A stretch of 64,000 bases of DNA from Bipolaris cookei (Eukaryota; Ascomycota; Dothideomycetes; Pleosporales; Pleosporaceae), in the NCBI GenBank assembly GCA_002286855.1, contig NRSV01000011.1, forward strand, positions 124,001 through 188,000. The letters are read 5' to 3'. Under the pieces are notes generated by a model. It was not told the origin of the DNA. It did no database searches and worked only from the letters and a program-made list of their open reading frames with translations. This document shows, piece by piece, positions 22,414 through 33,259 of this stretch; position 1 is the first letter of the stretch; each line of letters opens with the position of its first letter. The position numbers were made by a program, and so were the translations under genes.

Positions 22414-23361
22414 ACTTCTGTGACGAGGCAGACAAGGCGACTTGGGGGGTGCAGCAAAGGAGATGATTGACGAAGGAAGCGAAGTGGTAATGACCTGGCC
22501 CCGGGGAAGCGCCTTGGGGGATCAAAGCGTATTTGTACTATACCTATTACCTATTAATGTTTTTGGCGTACATCGGACGTGGCAATGCACATGGCAGCGA
22601 CTTGTCGGGTTTTCTTGCCTACACGTAGCAGTACGTCCCGGCAAAGTCGGATCTGATGCTTAGCTCATCACGCCCTGGATAGAAGCCGTCGTCTCGTTTC
22701 CGTATTTTTGTTTCCACGCCACACCATCCTGACCCGATTTAGCAGACCGGCAAACGCTTGTAGCCAGGGCAATCGCGGCCGAGTCTCGTGGCGTTGCGTG
22801 GCCGAGGCAGGCCTTTGTCGACCACTCAGCATGTTGTCAAAGGCTGTCTAAGCCCCGCTTGGCTAGTCGATGCGCATCAGGTGAATGGCCGCCTGTCTCA
22901 CCCTCACCGCCGGCCTGCACTTTGGACCCTGACACCCACAGCGCCGGCGAACCGTTGGGCAAGCATGTGCCGGCCTTGGGTGATGCGTAGTGGGTTGCCG
23001 CACGCGTGTGCCACTGTCACACATCCGTCCAGAGACGGCCTGGATGACCTGTCATACATGGCCTGTTTGAGGTCTCGAGCCGCACTGATAAGGGGGGCCG
23101 ACTGGTTGCACATCAATAGCTCTTGGATAGGGCTTGCTAACTGCGCGCTTTTCTCCTGGCAATCTTACGTTTTTTCTCTGAAATACTTTGACTCAACTTT
23201 GACTCCTGACTAAACTCTGCAGCCGCCTCTAAAACTTTTCTTCCAAACTTGTTATATTCCGACATTAACGTCCACGTTTTTTTCTCCTTCTGGCCACTAC
23301 CGTAAACAATCAAAAAGAAAGAAGAGGGAATTTAGCAAGACCAGGACTACAGTTTTCTAGG
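22414..23361. other. Intergenic region
   Basis: This 948-bp stretch lies between KEI1 and the F-box gene. The open frames inside it (such as 22788-23213) are Arg/Pro/Ala-rich with no domain. The last 150 bp are T- and CT-rich and probably form the downstream leader. Confidence 0.45.
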
Positions 23362-24753
23362 ATGGGCTTCTTCCGTCGATCACTTAGCTTTGGCTCCTCG
23401 CGTTCGCGCCCACCAACCGACGACTCGGCATCGGATACCGCTAGCTCGAGGACGAGCATAGATTCTACTTTTGAGAACGAAATATCAAACTCCCTGGCCA
23501 CCATCACCAAACTACCGCAAAAGACACCGATTCTCACCCTTCCGGTTGAACTAATCCAGCAAGTCAGCACTTATCTCGACACTGCCTCTGCAGCATCCTT
23601 TTGCCTCTCCAGCCGCTTTGTTTACTACGCTCTCGGCACCAACGTACTATCGGCTCACGTCGAAGGAAGTAAGAATCGGTTCGAGAAGCGACGGATTATC
23701 GAGGCCGTTGTTGAACGAGCATTTCCCAGCCACTGGTTCTGCGGCTGGTGCGATAAATTCCACTCATGGAACGCAAACGACGGACCAAAGACTCCAGCCC
23801 GTGGAAGACGAGATTGCGCCGACTTCAACAGCTACCTCTGCTCTGGCAATGACTACGTTCTCCGCTACCATCATGTCCGGCTCGCCATCAACGCCTCCCT
23901 CCTCGGACCCGAACACGGTATCCCACTCTCAGCCTTCACCCACGAGCAGCGAGGCATGGCCAAGATTTCTAGAACACCTGTTCCTACTAAACTCCAAATA
24001 TCAGCAAAGATATCCAGAGGCCGTTTCCTGCTTCACTCCTCCTTTGCCATTATCCTCCCTTCCTTCGCAAAGCGCAACCGCAATCTCCTCAGCACCCTCT
24101 GGCCCCTCCTCCCCCACATTCTCTCGGGGCACCACGATAGCGAAAACGGGCATACAGGCCTCATGGCTGCCGTCGACAACGTCGTGCGCCGCGGCTGGAA
24201 GTATCAATTCACGCAAAACTGCGGCATGTGTGCTACCGACTGGGCGGTTAGCGCCCAAGAGTTCCCCCACGTAACAGGCGGTCAGATGCGCCTTGTTGTC
24301 CAGACCTGGCGCGATCTGGGCACCGCGCGGACTCCCTTTGAAACTAGCTGGCGCGCCCATGGCGTATGTGTTGCCGAGGGCTGGAAGAACAATGGCGCTG
24401 CTGCTGCGACGTGTTTGCTCAGGACTGCAGCGCTGCAGGCTGGTGCTATTCGGCGGGCGTTTGAGAGTGAGAAGGCGAATGACGAGGTGGATAGTGGTAG
24501 TAAAGTTGCGCAGAAGAGTTCATCTGGGGCACGTATTTATTGCTCTTTTATGAAGAGGAATACGGTGGAGGAAGAGGATGATGACGATGCAAATGTTGTT
24601 CGACGGTCGAGTGCGAGGCCCAGGTACTGGAAGACTGCGGAGGAGAATGAAGAGGCGGCGCGCAGGTATGACGAGGAGAGGAGGGATGCAGTGACGAGTG
24701 CGGCTGAGGATATGGCTAGAATGACTGCTCAACGTGGGAGGACGTTGGTCTGA
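23362..24753 (+). CDS. F-box domain protein of unknown target
   Basis: A single-exon gene of 463 residues. After a Ser/Arg-rich N-terminus (MGFFRRSLSFGSSRSRP), an F-box-like motif appears at about residues 58-95 (ILTLPVELIQQVSTYLDTASAASFCLSSRFVYYAL). The rest has scattered Cys/Trp motifs (WFCGWCDKFHSW, NCGMCATDW) that could bind zinc, and an acidic then Arg/Glu-rich C-terminal helix. F-box proteins link substrates to SCF ubiquitin ligases; this one resembles the large class of Pezizomycotina F-box proteins without a known repeat domain, so its substrate cannot be predicted. It converges on the GH7 gene. Confidence 0.75.
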   Translation: MGFFRRSLSFGSSRSRPPTDDSASDTASSRTSIDSTFENEISNSLATITKLPQKTPILTLPVELIQQVSTYLDTASAASFCLSSRFVYYALGTNVLSAHVEGSKNRFEKRRIIEAVVERAFPSHWFCGWCDKFHSWNANDGPKTPARGRRDCADFNSYLCSGNDYVLRYHHVRLAINASLLGPEHGIPLSAFTHEQRGMAKISRTPVPTKLQISAKISRGRFLLHSSFAIILPSFAKRNRNLLSTLWPLLPHILSGHHDSENGHTGLMAAVDNVVRRGWKYQFTQNCGMCATDWAVSAQEFPHVTGGQMRLVVQTWRDLGTARTPFETSWRAHGVCVAEGWKNNGAAAATCLLRTAALQAGAIRRAFESEKANDEVDSGSKVAQKSSSGARIYCSFMKRNTVEEEDDDDANVVRRSSARPRYWKTAEENEEAARRYDEERRDAVTSAAEDMARMTAQRGRTLV

Positions 24754-25215
24754 ATGGCGGGGTATTCTTTTTTCTTTTTTTCTTGTTCTTTTTTCTGCGC
24801 ACTCGCACCCGTTTATCTGCATGGGCGTTTTTCTTTTAGATTTCTCACCTTGTTGAAGCGTTCTTAGCGAGTACATACATAGTTTGACGGCATTTATAAG
24901 TAGACCGGTGCAAAAACGTTAAATCCAACCTAGATATAATCTATCACGCACATACCACATCTTTAGTTTACGAACCAGAGGGAACGCTTCATGTTTTTTT
25001 TCTTGAATGCAAATTTCCATTTGTCTACTTTGTATCCACACATTTCTAGTAGTTCCACTTTCCACCACTCAACAACAAAAGTATATACAATTTCCGAGAT
25101 GTTGAAGCGAAAGTATCGAACAAGAAGAAGATTTATCTACACCTTTCCATCAAGATCAAGAGGAGAGAGTGCAAAGGCCATCCACAATGGGCGCTCTCAG
25201 CGAAAGAGAAAGCGC
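24754..25215. other. Intergenic region between convergent genes
   Basis: This is the shared 3' region of the F-box gene and the GH7 gene. It starts with a strong T-rich run (24766-24792). The small open frames are low-complexity. Nothing else is visible. Confidence 0.45.
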
Positions 25216-26641
25216 TTATGCGGGCTGAGCAAAAGTGGAGCCAATAGGACCAAACTTGATGTTGGAGAAGACAACCGTAGCATCAGGAGAATTCTTCTCG
25301 ACATCCTCTGGTTTACCAGAGGTAGTAGGGCAGGAACCACGGGCAGCACCAGGCTTGGATGGGTCAGCATCGGTGGGGTAGGTAGAGTCGAGCCAGAGCA
25401 TGTTGACGGCGTGGTCGTCCCAGAGCGACATGACGAGGACGTGGCCGCGAGCAAGCGACGCACCCATCCCGTTAAGACCGCCGAGGGTGGCAAATGACGA
25501 TGTGTCGCCGAATACCTTCTTCTGCGCGGTACAGAAGCTCTCCGTGATGGAGTTGCCGGTGACGCCTGCAACGGCGGACTCGGAGTTCTTGAAGACCTTG
25601 CCGTTTTGAACGTAGAAGCGCTTGATCTCAGAGAGGCTGGAGCCGGAGCCGAGGAACTGGGTAATGACGGTCATCTTCTTGGTGGTGTCGAGGGTAGCAC
25701 CGGGGCCGTAGAAGTCCTTGACGCCCATGCGGTAGCTGTTGAAGTCGCATCCGTCCTTGTCGCACTGGCCGTTGTAGCGGTTGTCACCGTCACCGCAGCT
25801 CACGGCGTCGGAGCATTCCTGGAGACCCGTGCCCTTGCAAGGGTGAGGGGTGTAGGCAGTCGAGATGGAGTTGGCCTCCCAGATATCCATTTCAGGGCAG
25901 CAGGCACCAATCTTGCCAGCGCCACCGTTGGGGTCCGCATCAGAGGGGTTCCAGCCCTCGACGTTGGCCTTGCCGTTGATGAACTTGATGTCATGAGGGC
26001 ATTGGGAGTCGCAGTATCCAGTTCCGTACTTGGCACCAGCTTTGTTGTTGCCCTTGCCGAGGCCACCATCGGCGGCCATCTCGACGAAGTAGAGGGCACC
26101 GTTCAGACCGCAAGGAAGCTTGGAGACGTCGACATCAAAGGTGAATTCCTTGTTGATGAGGTTGAACATCTGGTACTTGGTGTCCGTCTCCATGAGGTAG
26201 GTACGCGAACCAATGTTGCTAGAGAAGGAGCCCTTGGTGACGAACTTGAGGGAAAGAGCGTTGTTGCTGGTAGTGATACCATAAGTGCCTGGATATGTTA
26301 GAACAAGTTTCCCTCCTTTTTCCATTAAGTCGAGCAAACTTACCAGAGTAGTCAGCACCATCAATGGCGCAGTTCTTGGTGCAAGAATCACCGTCAGGGC
26401 AGTACTGGGTGCTCCAGCTGTTGCCAGTGTAGCAGTTGGTGTATCCGCCAACGTTGTGGGCCCATCGCCAGTTAGAGTCGAGCACAATGGAACCGGACTT
26501 GTTGGAGCAGTTGGTGCCACCAGTACCCGTGCAGGTTTGCCAGGTCAGCTTGGGGTGATTCTCAGCAGTGCTGGTGCCAACCTGCTGAGCCCGGGCAGCT
26601 CCATAGAGCGAAAGAGAAGCGAAGGCGAGTGTCCTGTACAT
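25216..26641 (-). CDS. Secreted GH7 cellobiohydrolase, no cellulose-binding module
   Basis: GH7 cellobiohydrolases release cellobiose from the reducing ends of cellulose. Exons 26641-26344 and 26288-25216 (55-bp intron) give 456 residues. A signal peptide (MYRTLAFASLSLYGAARA, cleavage before QQVGT) leads into the GH7 fold with its many Cys residues. The catalytic ExDxxE motif is EMDIWE at residues 232-237 (nucleophile Glu232, acid/base Glu237). The protein ends at FGPIGSTFAQPA with no Ser/Thr linker or CBM1, as in the Cel7 enzymes of plant-pathogenic Pleosporales. A TATA box lies about 70 bp upstream of the start, and a CreA-type site lies further up, both consistent with carbon-catabolite control. 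The antisense strand also carries a long open frame, a shadow of the GC-rich codon use. Confidence 0.95.
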
Positions 26642-26706
26642 GTTGACTTGCTTAAGTAAACAGTTTGATGCTGGATATCGAGCGTTCTGCTTGTTGGGGA
26701 CTCCCC

Positions 26707-26714
26707 TTTTTATA
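26707..26714 (-). promoter_or_regulatory. TATA box of the GH7 gene
   Basis: TATAAAAA on the minus strand lies 66-73 bp upstream of the GH7 start codon at 26641. That is a usual distance for strongly regulated fungal hydrolase genes. Confidence 0.6.
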
Positions 26715-26814
26715 CCGAAAAAACCTCTATTGCTCTTGAGTACTATAGGTGATACTTTGGAAAAAGTACCTACGTGACCCCCTTGGGCGTTGCAGGCTGC
26801 AGGAGATCTGCATC

Positions 26815-26820
26815 CCGGGG
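26815..26820. promoter_or_regulatory. Candidate CreA (SYGGRG) site upstream of the GH7 gene
   Basis: CCGGGG fits the CreA carbon-repressor consensus SYGGRG, 174 bp upstream of the start codon. Hexamers of this type are common by chance, so only the setting in front of a cellulase supports it. I saw no GGCTAA-type Xyr1/XlnR site in the first 300 bp. Confidence 0.3.
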
Positions 26821-29078
26821 CCCTCCTGCAGAGCGTTCTCGCCAATACCACAAGTAGAGCGGGACGTCGGGAATGTAGAACGTTGCTAGAAGTGCCAAAC
26901 TAATGAAGAGTAGATGAAGCATCCTTGGCCACTTCCTGCCCGTGGGGTATTCCGGGGTACTGTGGAGATCTCTACGCCACAGGAACCAGTACCTTGCCTC
27001 AAGCAGATAGTGGATGGGTGGGGAATGATACGAAGCTTCAGAGCACTATGCACTATGGCTAGCCAATATCATTGGCAATATAATCTCTTAGCCTTGGATG
27101 CTATTCGATGGCAAACGGCTAGCCCCATATGTATGGAGGCGAAGGTGTGGATCAGTGTCGGCAGCTCCAGCATTGTCTTCGCCCATATACCTTGCCGCTG
27201 TGTCACGCATTGTTTTATGGATAAAGACGGAGCGTGTTTGTATATTGTCACAACTGCATGTGGTTTCTGAATGTCAATCACAGTGTAGGGTCTCTCATGT
27301 AGAAGATCTCTTCATCACTGTTGTAGTGCTCGGTATCCGGTTTAGTGGTTTTGAAACCTGGTTAAGATATATTGCATGCCCAACAGCCTGTGAGCACATA
27401 TGAGCATGTCTTCTAGAAAAGAGGTGGTCGGCCCGATTTGGGAGGTTAATCTACAGTACAGTACTGTCAAGGTCATGGGGCTTACCAGCTTATACAGATA
27501 TCAGTATTGACCAAGACAACAAGGTTTCTTCTGTGGCTCGCTTCGCTCGTAGCGGCATAAGCATGGTACGATGGCGAAGATTGGTGTTTGGATGCAACGA
27601 AGATTCTCTGTAAGGAACGCAGAGCTAACCTGACAAACCTTGCCTAAGGAATCTATCAATACACATGTATGCTCAGTGAATGTCCTGGCATACCCACATT
27701 AAAGAACAGTACCTGGATGCGAAGCCAAGGTGGATACTGAGAGAACCAGGTCAAATGACCTTTGACTGTGGGTTTCAGGAACACGTTAGGAGGAGCGTGT
27801 AGCCAAGTTGAAATGTTCCGGGATAAACGGGACGAGACTCCTCTAAAAAATTGGCTGCGCCCTGTTCAAAGCTTCGTACGAGTGGCCCGAGTCTTCGCAA
27901 GAAGGCGTTGACCCGAACCCTCGGTTAGTCTTCTGTGCTAGATAGATTGATGTCCAGGGATGTCCGCTCGCCAAGAACGGGATTTCGCTTCGAATTTGTC
28001 CGCTTCGTCGGCTTTTGACGTGTGAACTGGCGAGGTACCGATCCAGAAACAGTTGATATGGTTAGTCCAGATTTGAGCCCCTCAATATTTGCCCTGTTAT
28101 ATGACGAGGTTGCGGACAGTCGAAAGTTAAAATCTTACCCTGTGGACCCGGCGTTTAGTTCAGCCTAATCAATCAACAACGGGCCAATCTAAGTTCCAAC
28201 CACTCAAGACGAACTGTACGCCTGCACTTTGACGATCAGCAGTGTACTGCAACGTGATTCCCGGCGGGCGGCAATTGTTCGTGGGCTGGTGCGTAAGTTT
28301 CTCATGTGCGAAATATTGCAGCCGGATGTAAACCGTTGAGCCGCAATCATTACACGACTAGCGAATAGGTCGATGAGCTGTTTGATTAGATAATGCGCTC
28401 AAAAGTCTTCTCGTCGAGATATCAAGCAGTCATGGATTGCATGCCGTATCTTTTGAAGATTATGGGATCTGGCACAATACCAGCAGAATACCTTATCTGT
28501 TAGTTCCCTTGCCAGGCACTGTCAGTCGGACAGTGACGCACAAGTTCATCTGAGAAGAGATTGCAGCGCTTTTGCCAAAAAGGGTGAGATAGAATCTGAT
28601 ATAAGCCCACATATAGGAGGTGATAGGTATGGATAAGATTGCAAGATAAGACAGGTACTCAGGAAGGAGACCAGATCCTACCTACCTACCTAAAGGACAG
28701 GCCTGGTTTCTGCTGTTGAAATTTGGCGATATTTCCGTGACAGGAATTCCACCAGTGCGCCGCTTAATATCTATTTCTTGTAATGAATTTCTCCTGTCTT
28801 CATGCTCTCCGCACCTCCTTGGTACCTTTTGGGAGCGGAGACATAATCCTTTCCCTGTGCAGCAGGTTTTACCACACCCTTCTTCTCGATAACTTGCTCA
28901 ACTGTAACGAAGCTGCCTCTACGAGAGAGGACCATAGTCAGGACCTTGTAAAAGCCCTATCATTGAGCTGTGACTGTAGGACGACAAGTCGTATTCCTGC
29001 TCAAAAAACGATGGATTATCCCGTTTTCCAACCACCACCAGTCTTGACCTCGAAAGCCACAGCTTAAAAAAAGTATGA
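26821..29078. other. Long gene-poor region upstream of the GH7 gene
   Basis: About 2.3 kb without a supported gene. Base composition is ordinary and there is no AT-rich isochore. A short CTAC/TACC microsatellite occurs at about 28677-28692. Frames such as 28783-29067 have no domain. It includes the distal promoter of the cellulase and the 3' flank of the membrane-protein pseudogene. Old transposon debris cannot be excluded by eye. Confidence 0.45.
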
Positions 29079-29994
29079 TTATCGAGGTCCACTGGCTTCC
29101 AACTCAACAGGGTGTCGTGAGCTTGACAGTTCGACCAGTTGTCCTTCAGTATCCTTTTCATGGTACTGCTGCAAGTGCGAGTAACTATTGCTCTGTCCGT
29201 CCAATTCGACAACAGCTTTGTCTGCCTGTTCAACTCTTATTCTTATTCCCCACAAGTAAATCGCTACAATCAGAAGTGCAATTCCAACGATCAGCCTAAT
29301 AACGGCACCTGCTATTCGTGCCTTGTTTTGTCGTTCAGGTTCAGGTTCAGGTTCAGGTTAGGAGTAGCTATCATACTGACAGATATGCGGATTGATGGTG
29401 GTGCCAATACTCCTACTAGGGTCGATGCTGGCACGACTTCTGCTGGGGTCACGCTTAGAGCCGGGGTTGGTGTTACGGATGTAAGGGTGCACAATGATGT
29501 TGTTGTCGCTGGCAATTCTCGGTAAATAGTGTAAGCTTTCCAGTTCATATGGCAGCCGTAGTTAACCGCAGATGGAAGTTCAGCTGGAAAGGCCGCATAG
29601 ATCGTAGCCTGAACACATGACACTTCTCCGCCGCTGACATGTGTTAGTACGAGTGAGCATATCGAAAGCCATAGTGCTCACCAAGTCCACACCGTACCAT
29701 CATCGTAGTACAACTTGTTATCTGAACATTTTGTTGCTAATGCATAGTAACCATTGATTTTACAGTCATCTGCATAGGTCCCAGAGGTGACCCAAGCATC
29801 ACCTGCTAACAGTGGCTCGACTAGAACAAGTTGAGTTATGCGCATCCAACACGAAGACGCGAACGAAACATACTGGAATCAGGAGCGATATAGTAACCAA
29901 TGAACCTTGAGTTCTATGTTGAGGTTATCTGACAGCTTGCGCCAACCACCAAGAAAGAAAGAACAGCTAATGTCTGCTGCACAGTGGACAGCAT
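29079..29994 (-). pseudogene. Single-pass membrane protein with signal peptide, interrupted by an in-frame TAG
   Basis: Four exons (29994-29874, 29802-29682, 29633-29381, 29321-29079) add up to 246 codons. The model starts with a clear signal peptide (MLSTVQQTLAVLSFLVVGAS). Codon 27 is TAG (29916-29914). Past it the frame is coherent: a Cys-containing extracellular region (GYYIAPDS, WVTSGTYADDC, NGYYALATKC, LYYDDGTVWTCGGEVSCVQA, TIYRELPATTTS), a Thr/Pro-rich linker, one membrane span (IVGIALLIVAIYLW) and a polar tail with PVELEA. This is the layout of fungal extracellular-domain sensors with a Ser/Thr stalk. The splice sites (GTATGT, GTGAGC, GTCAGT donors) look intact. Either the gene is a recent nonsense pseudogene, or the stop is read through, or this allele is broken. 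Function is unknown. Confidence 0.72.
29334..29357 (+). repeat. Hexanucleotide microsatellite (TTCAGG)x4
   Basis: Four perfect copies of TTCAGG lie inside the predicted 59-bp third intron of the membrane-protein pseudogene. Read without splicing it would give a short Asn-Leu repeat. Confidence 0.9.
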
Positions 29995-30826
29995 TGTTGT
30001 GCGAGGGCGCAATGGCAGGCCCCGCGGCCTTAAAAAGAGAGTGATTGGAGCGAGCACCAAAACAAAGATACCCGTCTAAATGCCTTATTGTTTACATTGT
30101 GCGGGCCTGATAATCCTATTGAAGGACTCCCAAATTGGGGGCCAAAAGGGCCAATCTGGGCTAGTACGCCTGAATTCCCGTTCCCTTGGCCGTCTGGAAA
30201 TTTGCAATGGGTTAGGTGGTAGCTGTATTGGAACAGGCCTGTTAGCCGTTAGCCCCTCTCTAGTTTCAGGAAAGCTGTTCATATCCGAAGCTCAAAGATA
30301 CAGACAAGCTGACGCAAGTCATTATGTTTGTAATGTTACTGTGGTTGTTCCCATATGGCAAGCAGTTAAGCACTATAGGGTTTACTTTAACGCTCCTGAA
30401 TAGTTTATACGGGGCGAAGAACACATACTCTTTAGGAACTAAACGAAAAGCGGCCTACCACATGAAGAATTCGATTCAGAATTAGACCCCTTTCCTTGGC
30501 GTGCCGTTATCCGTCTCCGTATCGCATCTACATCCTAGGAAATCCATTGGTTTGCATTCCTCTTCAACAACATCACCTGACATAGCCTTACAATGTGGCT
30601 GATAAAAACAAAATATAATTGCTCACCCATGGGCGATAACAGGTACCCTCTGCAAAGTCTATAGAGCCCTTGGGCCAGCCAGATCCATACTCACAAAAGA
30701 AAAGCCCCTCTTCATCCTCGCTGGCGTATGTACAGTTTGGTTCGTGCTACTGTAGAATCTCGCCTATCTATCGGTGTGTTCCCCACGTAGTTCATCCACT
30801 AGTTGCCCGCTGGCATTTGGTGCTCT
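29995..30826. other. Intergenic region
   Basis: About 830 bp between the broken membrane-protein gene and the complex I gene, both on the minus strand. A TTTTTAA stretch near 30027-30033 on the minus strand could serve as a TATA-like element of the former. No gene, RNA or repeat is apparent. Confidence 0.4.
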
Positions 30827-31339
30827 CTATTCCTTCTTGATGGTATCCGGGTCTGAGAGGATACCCTCGGCTTCAAGTCTTCGTCGTGCCTCCTCTAGGG
30901 CCCAGGTTTGAATACTATACTACTGTTAGCTGCGGCTCAAGTTTGTGCCATTCTTCCCTTGCTTCCGTTTCCCCTTGGTGCTTTCCATGGCTCCTATGAC
31001 TCGCCATTTCCACTCATCTTCTCACTGCTCTGCACTACCCACCAACCCACAATTTTGAGATTAGACATACCTGGTATCAGGCTTGAAAGCATAAGCGACT
31101 ACTCCGAATGCACACGCGCCTCCGAAACCCCAGTACATGGCATTTTCCCACCCCTCTTTCTCATACGCCTCGCCGGGCTTAACACCAAACAGCCATCCTG
31201 ATGGAGGGTCGTAGCTAGGTCCATGGCCTGACTGCTTTGCTTGTGATCGCGAGAAGGCACGGGTGGCGGTGCGTGGGGTGACGGAAAGGGTAGATGCGAT
31301 GGCGCGGGAGCCGCTGGTTGCGGCGCGGATCGAGTTCAT
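30827..31339 (-). CDS. NDUFB11: Mitochondrial complex I accessory subunit, ESSS/NDUFB11 type
   Basis: This is a supernumerary membrane-arm subunit of NADH:ubiquinone oxidoreductase. Exons 31339-31071 and 30914-30827 (156-bp intron) give 118 residues. An Arg/Ser/Thr-rich import sequence precedes the fungal ESSS signature SGHGPSYDPPSGWLFGVKPG and YEKEGWENAMYWGFGG. One membrane span follows (ACAFGVVAYAF), then KPDT, and after the intron SIQTWALEEARRRLEAEGIL. The start at 31339 (MNSIRAATSGSR) is preferred; an in-frame Met 18 codons upstream (31393) would also read. The size suits the family. Confidence 0.88.
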
Positions 31340-31787
31340 GATTGTTTTTTTGACGTTATATAACCAGCTTGAAGGGCGAGTCAATTGTGACAAAAGGTAT
31401 CCCAGCGTGGGATGAGGTGGTCGTGAAGCTGAAGAGGCGTTGGCGGTGCGTCGTCAGGTCTAAGGTTCGGCGTTGGTTGCGAGGGCTTGGCTTGGCGACG
31501 GAAAGCTAGCCCTACCCGAGACGTCAGGCCGCCCGATGCATCTACACATTGCGCCGTCTTAACTCACACAACGGCTATCTACATGCAGTTAAAGGATATG
31601 CTTTCCGAACTTCACGACCAGCTATTAATCTAAAACTATGGACAAACATGATTACGATGCACGAAGTGTTCTTCAAATGCAAGAGGACCATGCCTCTGTA
31701 TGTGTATGTTAGATCTAGTAGGAGCTGATAATCCATCAACGCCGGTACCATGCCCCCAAGAGAACGCCCCATGGATTGAACAACAAA
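31340..31787. other. Intergenic region
   Basis: A 450-bp gap between the complex I gene and CHM7, both on the minus strand. Nothing is seen beyond short shadow frames. Confidence 0.4.
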
Positions 31788-33259
31788 TCATGCGTGTAAA
31801 GGGACACGACTCTCCTCGGAATCCTCCATTTCGTCGTATGGCTGCTGGAATGACATGTTTGCCATACCTTGGGAAGCTTCATTGACCCGCTCTTCCGTCC
31901 TTTCATCCTCGCTCTTAGTTGCAATGCAATCTATCCTCTCTTTGCGTCTCATCTCCGCCTCTTCTAGCTCCGCAAGCCTTGCAGCTGTCTTATCTGCTTC
32001 CTCCTTCTCACGCTTCTCGCGATCCGCCCTTTCGAGGGCTTCGAACTCATCGTCAATCTCACCCTCATCAAGAGGCTGACCAGTCTCGCTAAGGATGTTG
32101 GTGATTTCTTCTGTAGCGGCCATCTGCTCATTGACAGCATCTACTACACCTTGAACACCCTCAGCGCCACCAACCTTTTCGTTCAAGCCCTTGAGTGCCG
32201 CTGCACCAGCACGCATAGCTTCCACTATCTCGACTTGGTCTGCAGCTTGCTGAAGGTCTGTGTATACTTGCTCAAGTTGGAGAGCAACGTCTGAGCGTTG
32301 GGCAAGGGCACTTTCGGCAAGCTTCTTGGAGCGGAGTGCTGCCTTGGCACGAATCATCTGCTTCAAAGCTACAGCCTCGCGAGCTGCAGCATCTGCAGCG
32401 GCGATTTTCTCCATTAACGGCGGGATCTGCGCATTGATCTTTGCTACCGTGTCGCGAAGGTTGGCGATAGCGACGTCCTCCTCTGTGATGGGCAGGGGTA
32501 CATGCTCGTGTTTCGGCTTGAACTTGATCGTCTGCGCGTTGTATGATATTGCTTGCTTATCGCGAGCTAGAAAGGCCAGTATGATGTTCAGATCATTTGT
32601 CGTGAGCGACGCAGAGGGGTTGAGCACGGTCGAGAAGCGCTTGAGAAAGTCGGTCCTTGATAGTACACGGTCGGCTGTCGATGTATAGTCCTTCATTTTG
32701 CTGAGTATCTCATCCGCAGCGACCTCCACATTCTTCAGAATAACAAAATTTCCAACCTCCATCTTTGCTGGTGCTTGCGGTTCGCCAAGTACCCCGACCT
32801 GCCGCAAGCTCCATTGTAACACCCTCCAGGGTGATGGAATCCACGACGTCTTGTATATACTCTCCTTGGAACTGAGGAAGTCTTTGAGAGGGATCATCTC
32901 CTTCTTCTGAACGGCCTCATGGAACACGGCGGGTAAGCATGTCGGCTTCCCATATTGTGGATGTTGTAGCGCTCGCGCAAGCTCGTCGGCTGCCCGAATG
33001 TTCAGGAGATCGTGTGTGGTGCCCTGGGTCGGAATGACACCCGCTCGCGCGGCATCAGTGAGCGCCTTGGTCCATGCTGCGATATTCGCATGGTAGCCTT
33101 CGGGGTTGATATCGAGTTGCTGGCGGAAGTCGGCATACAACGATGCAAGGCGATGCTGGCTGGAACAATCAGGCAATGCAGGGCGAGCGCCAGTCGAAGC
33201 TGGACTTACTTCTTGAAGGCTTCTTCGTGCTGCAGTACAAATTCAAGCAGCTCACTCAT
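31788..33259 (-). CDS. CHM7: ESCRT-III-like protein Chm7/CHMP7
   Basis: Chm7 recruits ESCRT-III to the nuclear envelope to seal holes and survey nuclear pore assembly. Exons 33259-33210 and 33159-31788 (50-bp intron) give 473 residues. The N-terminal half is the CHMP7 winged-helix region (MSELLEFVLQHEEAFKK, LASLYADFRQQLDINPEGY, then WIPSPWRVLQWSL). The C-terminal half is the Snf7-like helical core, strongly Ala/Glu/Lys-rich, with alternating basic and acidic helices (MIRAKAALRSKKLAESALAQ; LDEGEIDDEFEALERADREK). The start at 33259 is the conserved MSELL. An in-frame Met at 33472 would add 71 basic residues unlike the family, so I did not use it. Confidence 0.85.

Noticed and set aside
22788..23213. 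141-codon open frame upstream of the F-box gene
   Set aside because: Arg/Pro-rich composition, overlapped by an antisense frame, no domain and no gene-like start context.
17587..24753. Secondary-metabolite gene cluster
   Set aside because: No polyketide synthase, peptide synthetase, terpene cyclase or related tailoring genes occur anywhere in the window.
25606..26301. 231-codon open frame antisense to the GH7 gene
   Set aside because: It is complementary to the coding strand of a certain GH7 gene and has Val/Gly/Ala-rich composition expected from that mirror; no independent domain or promoter.
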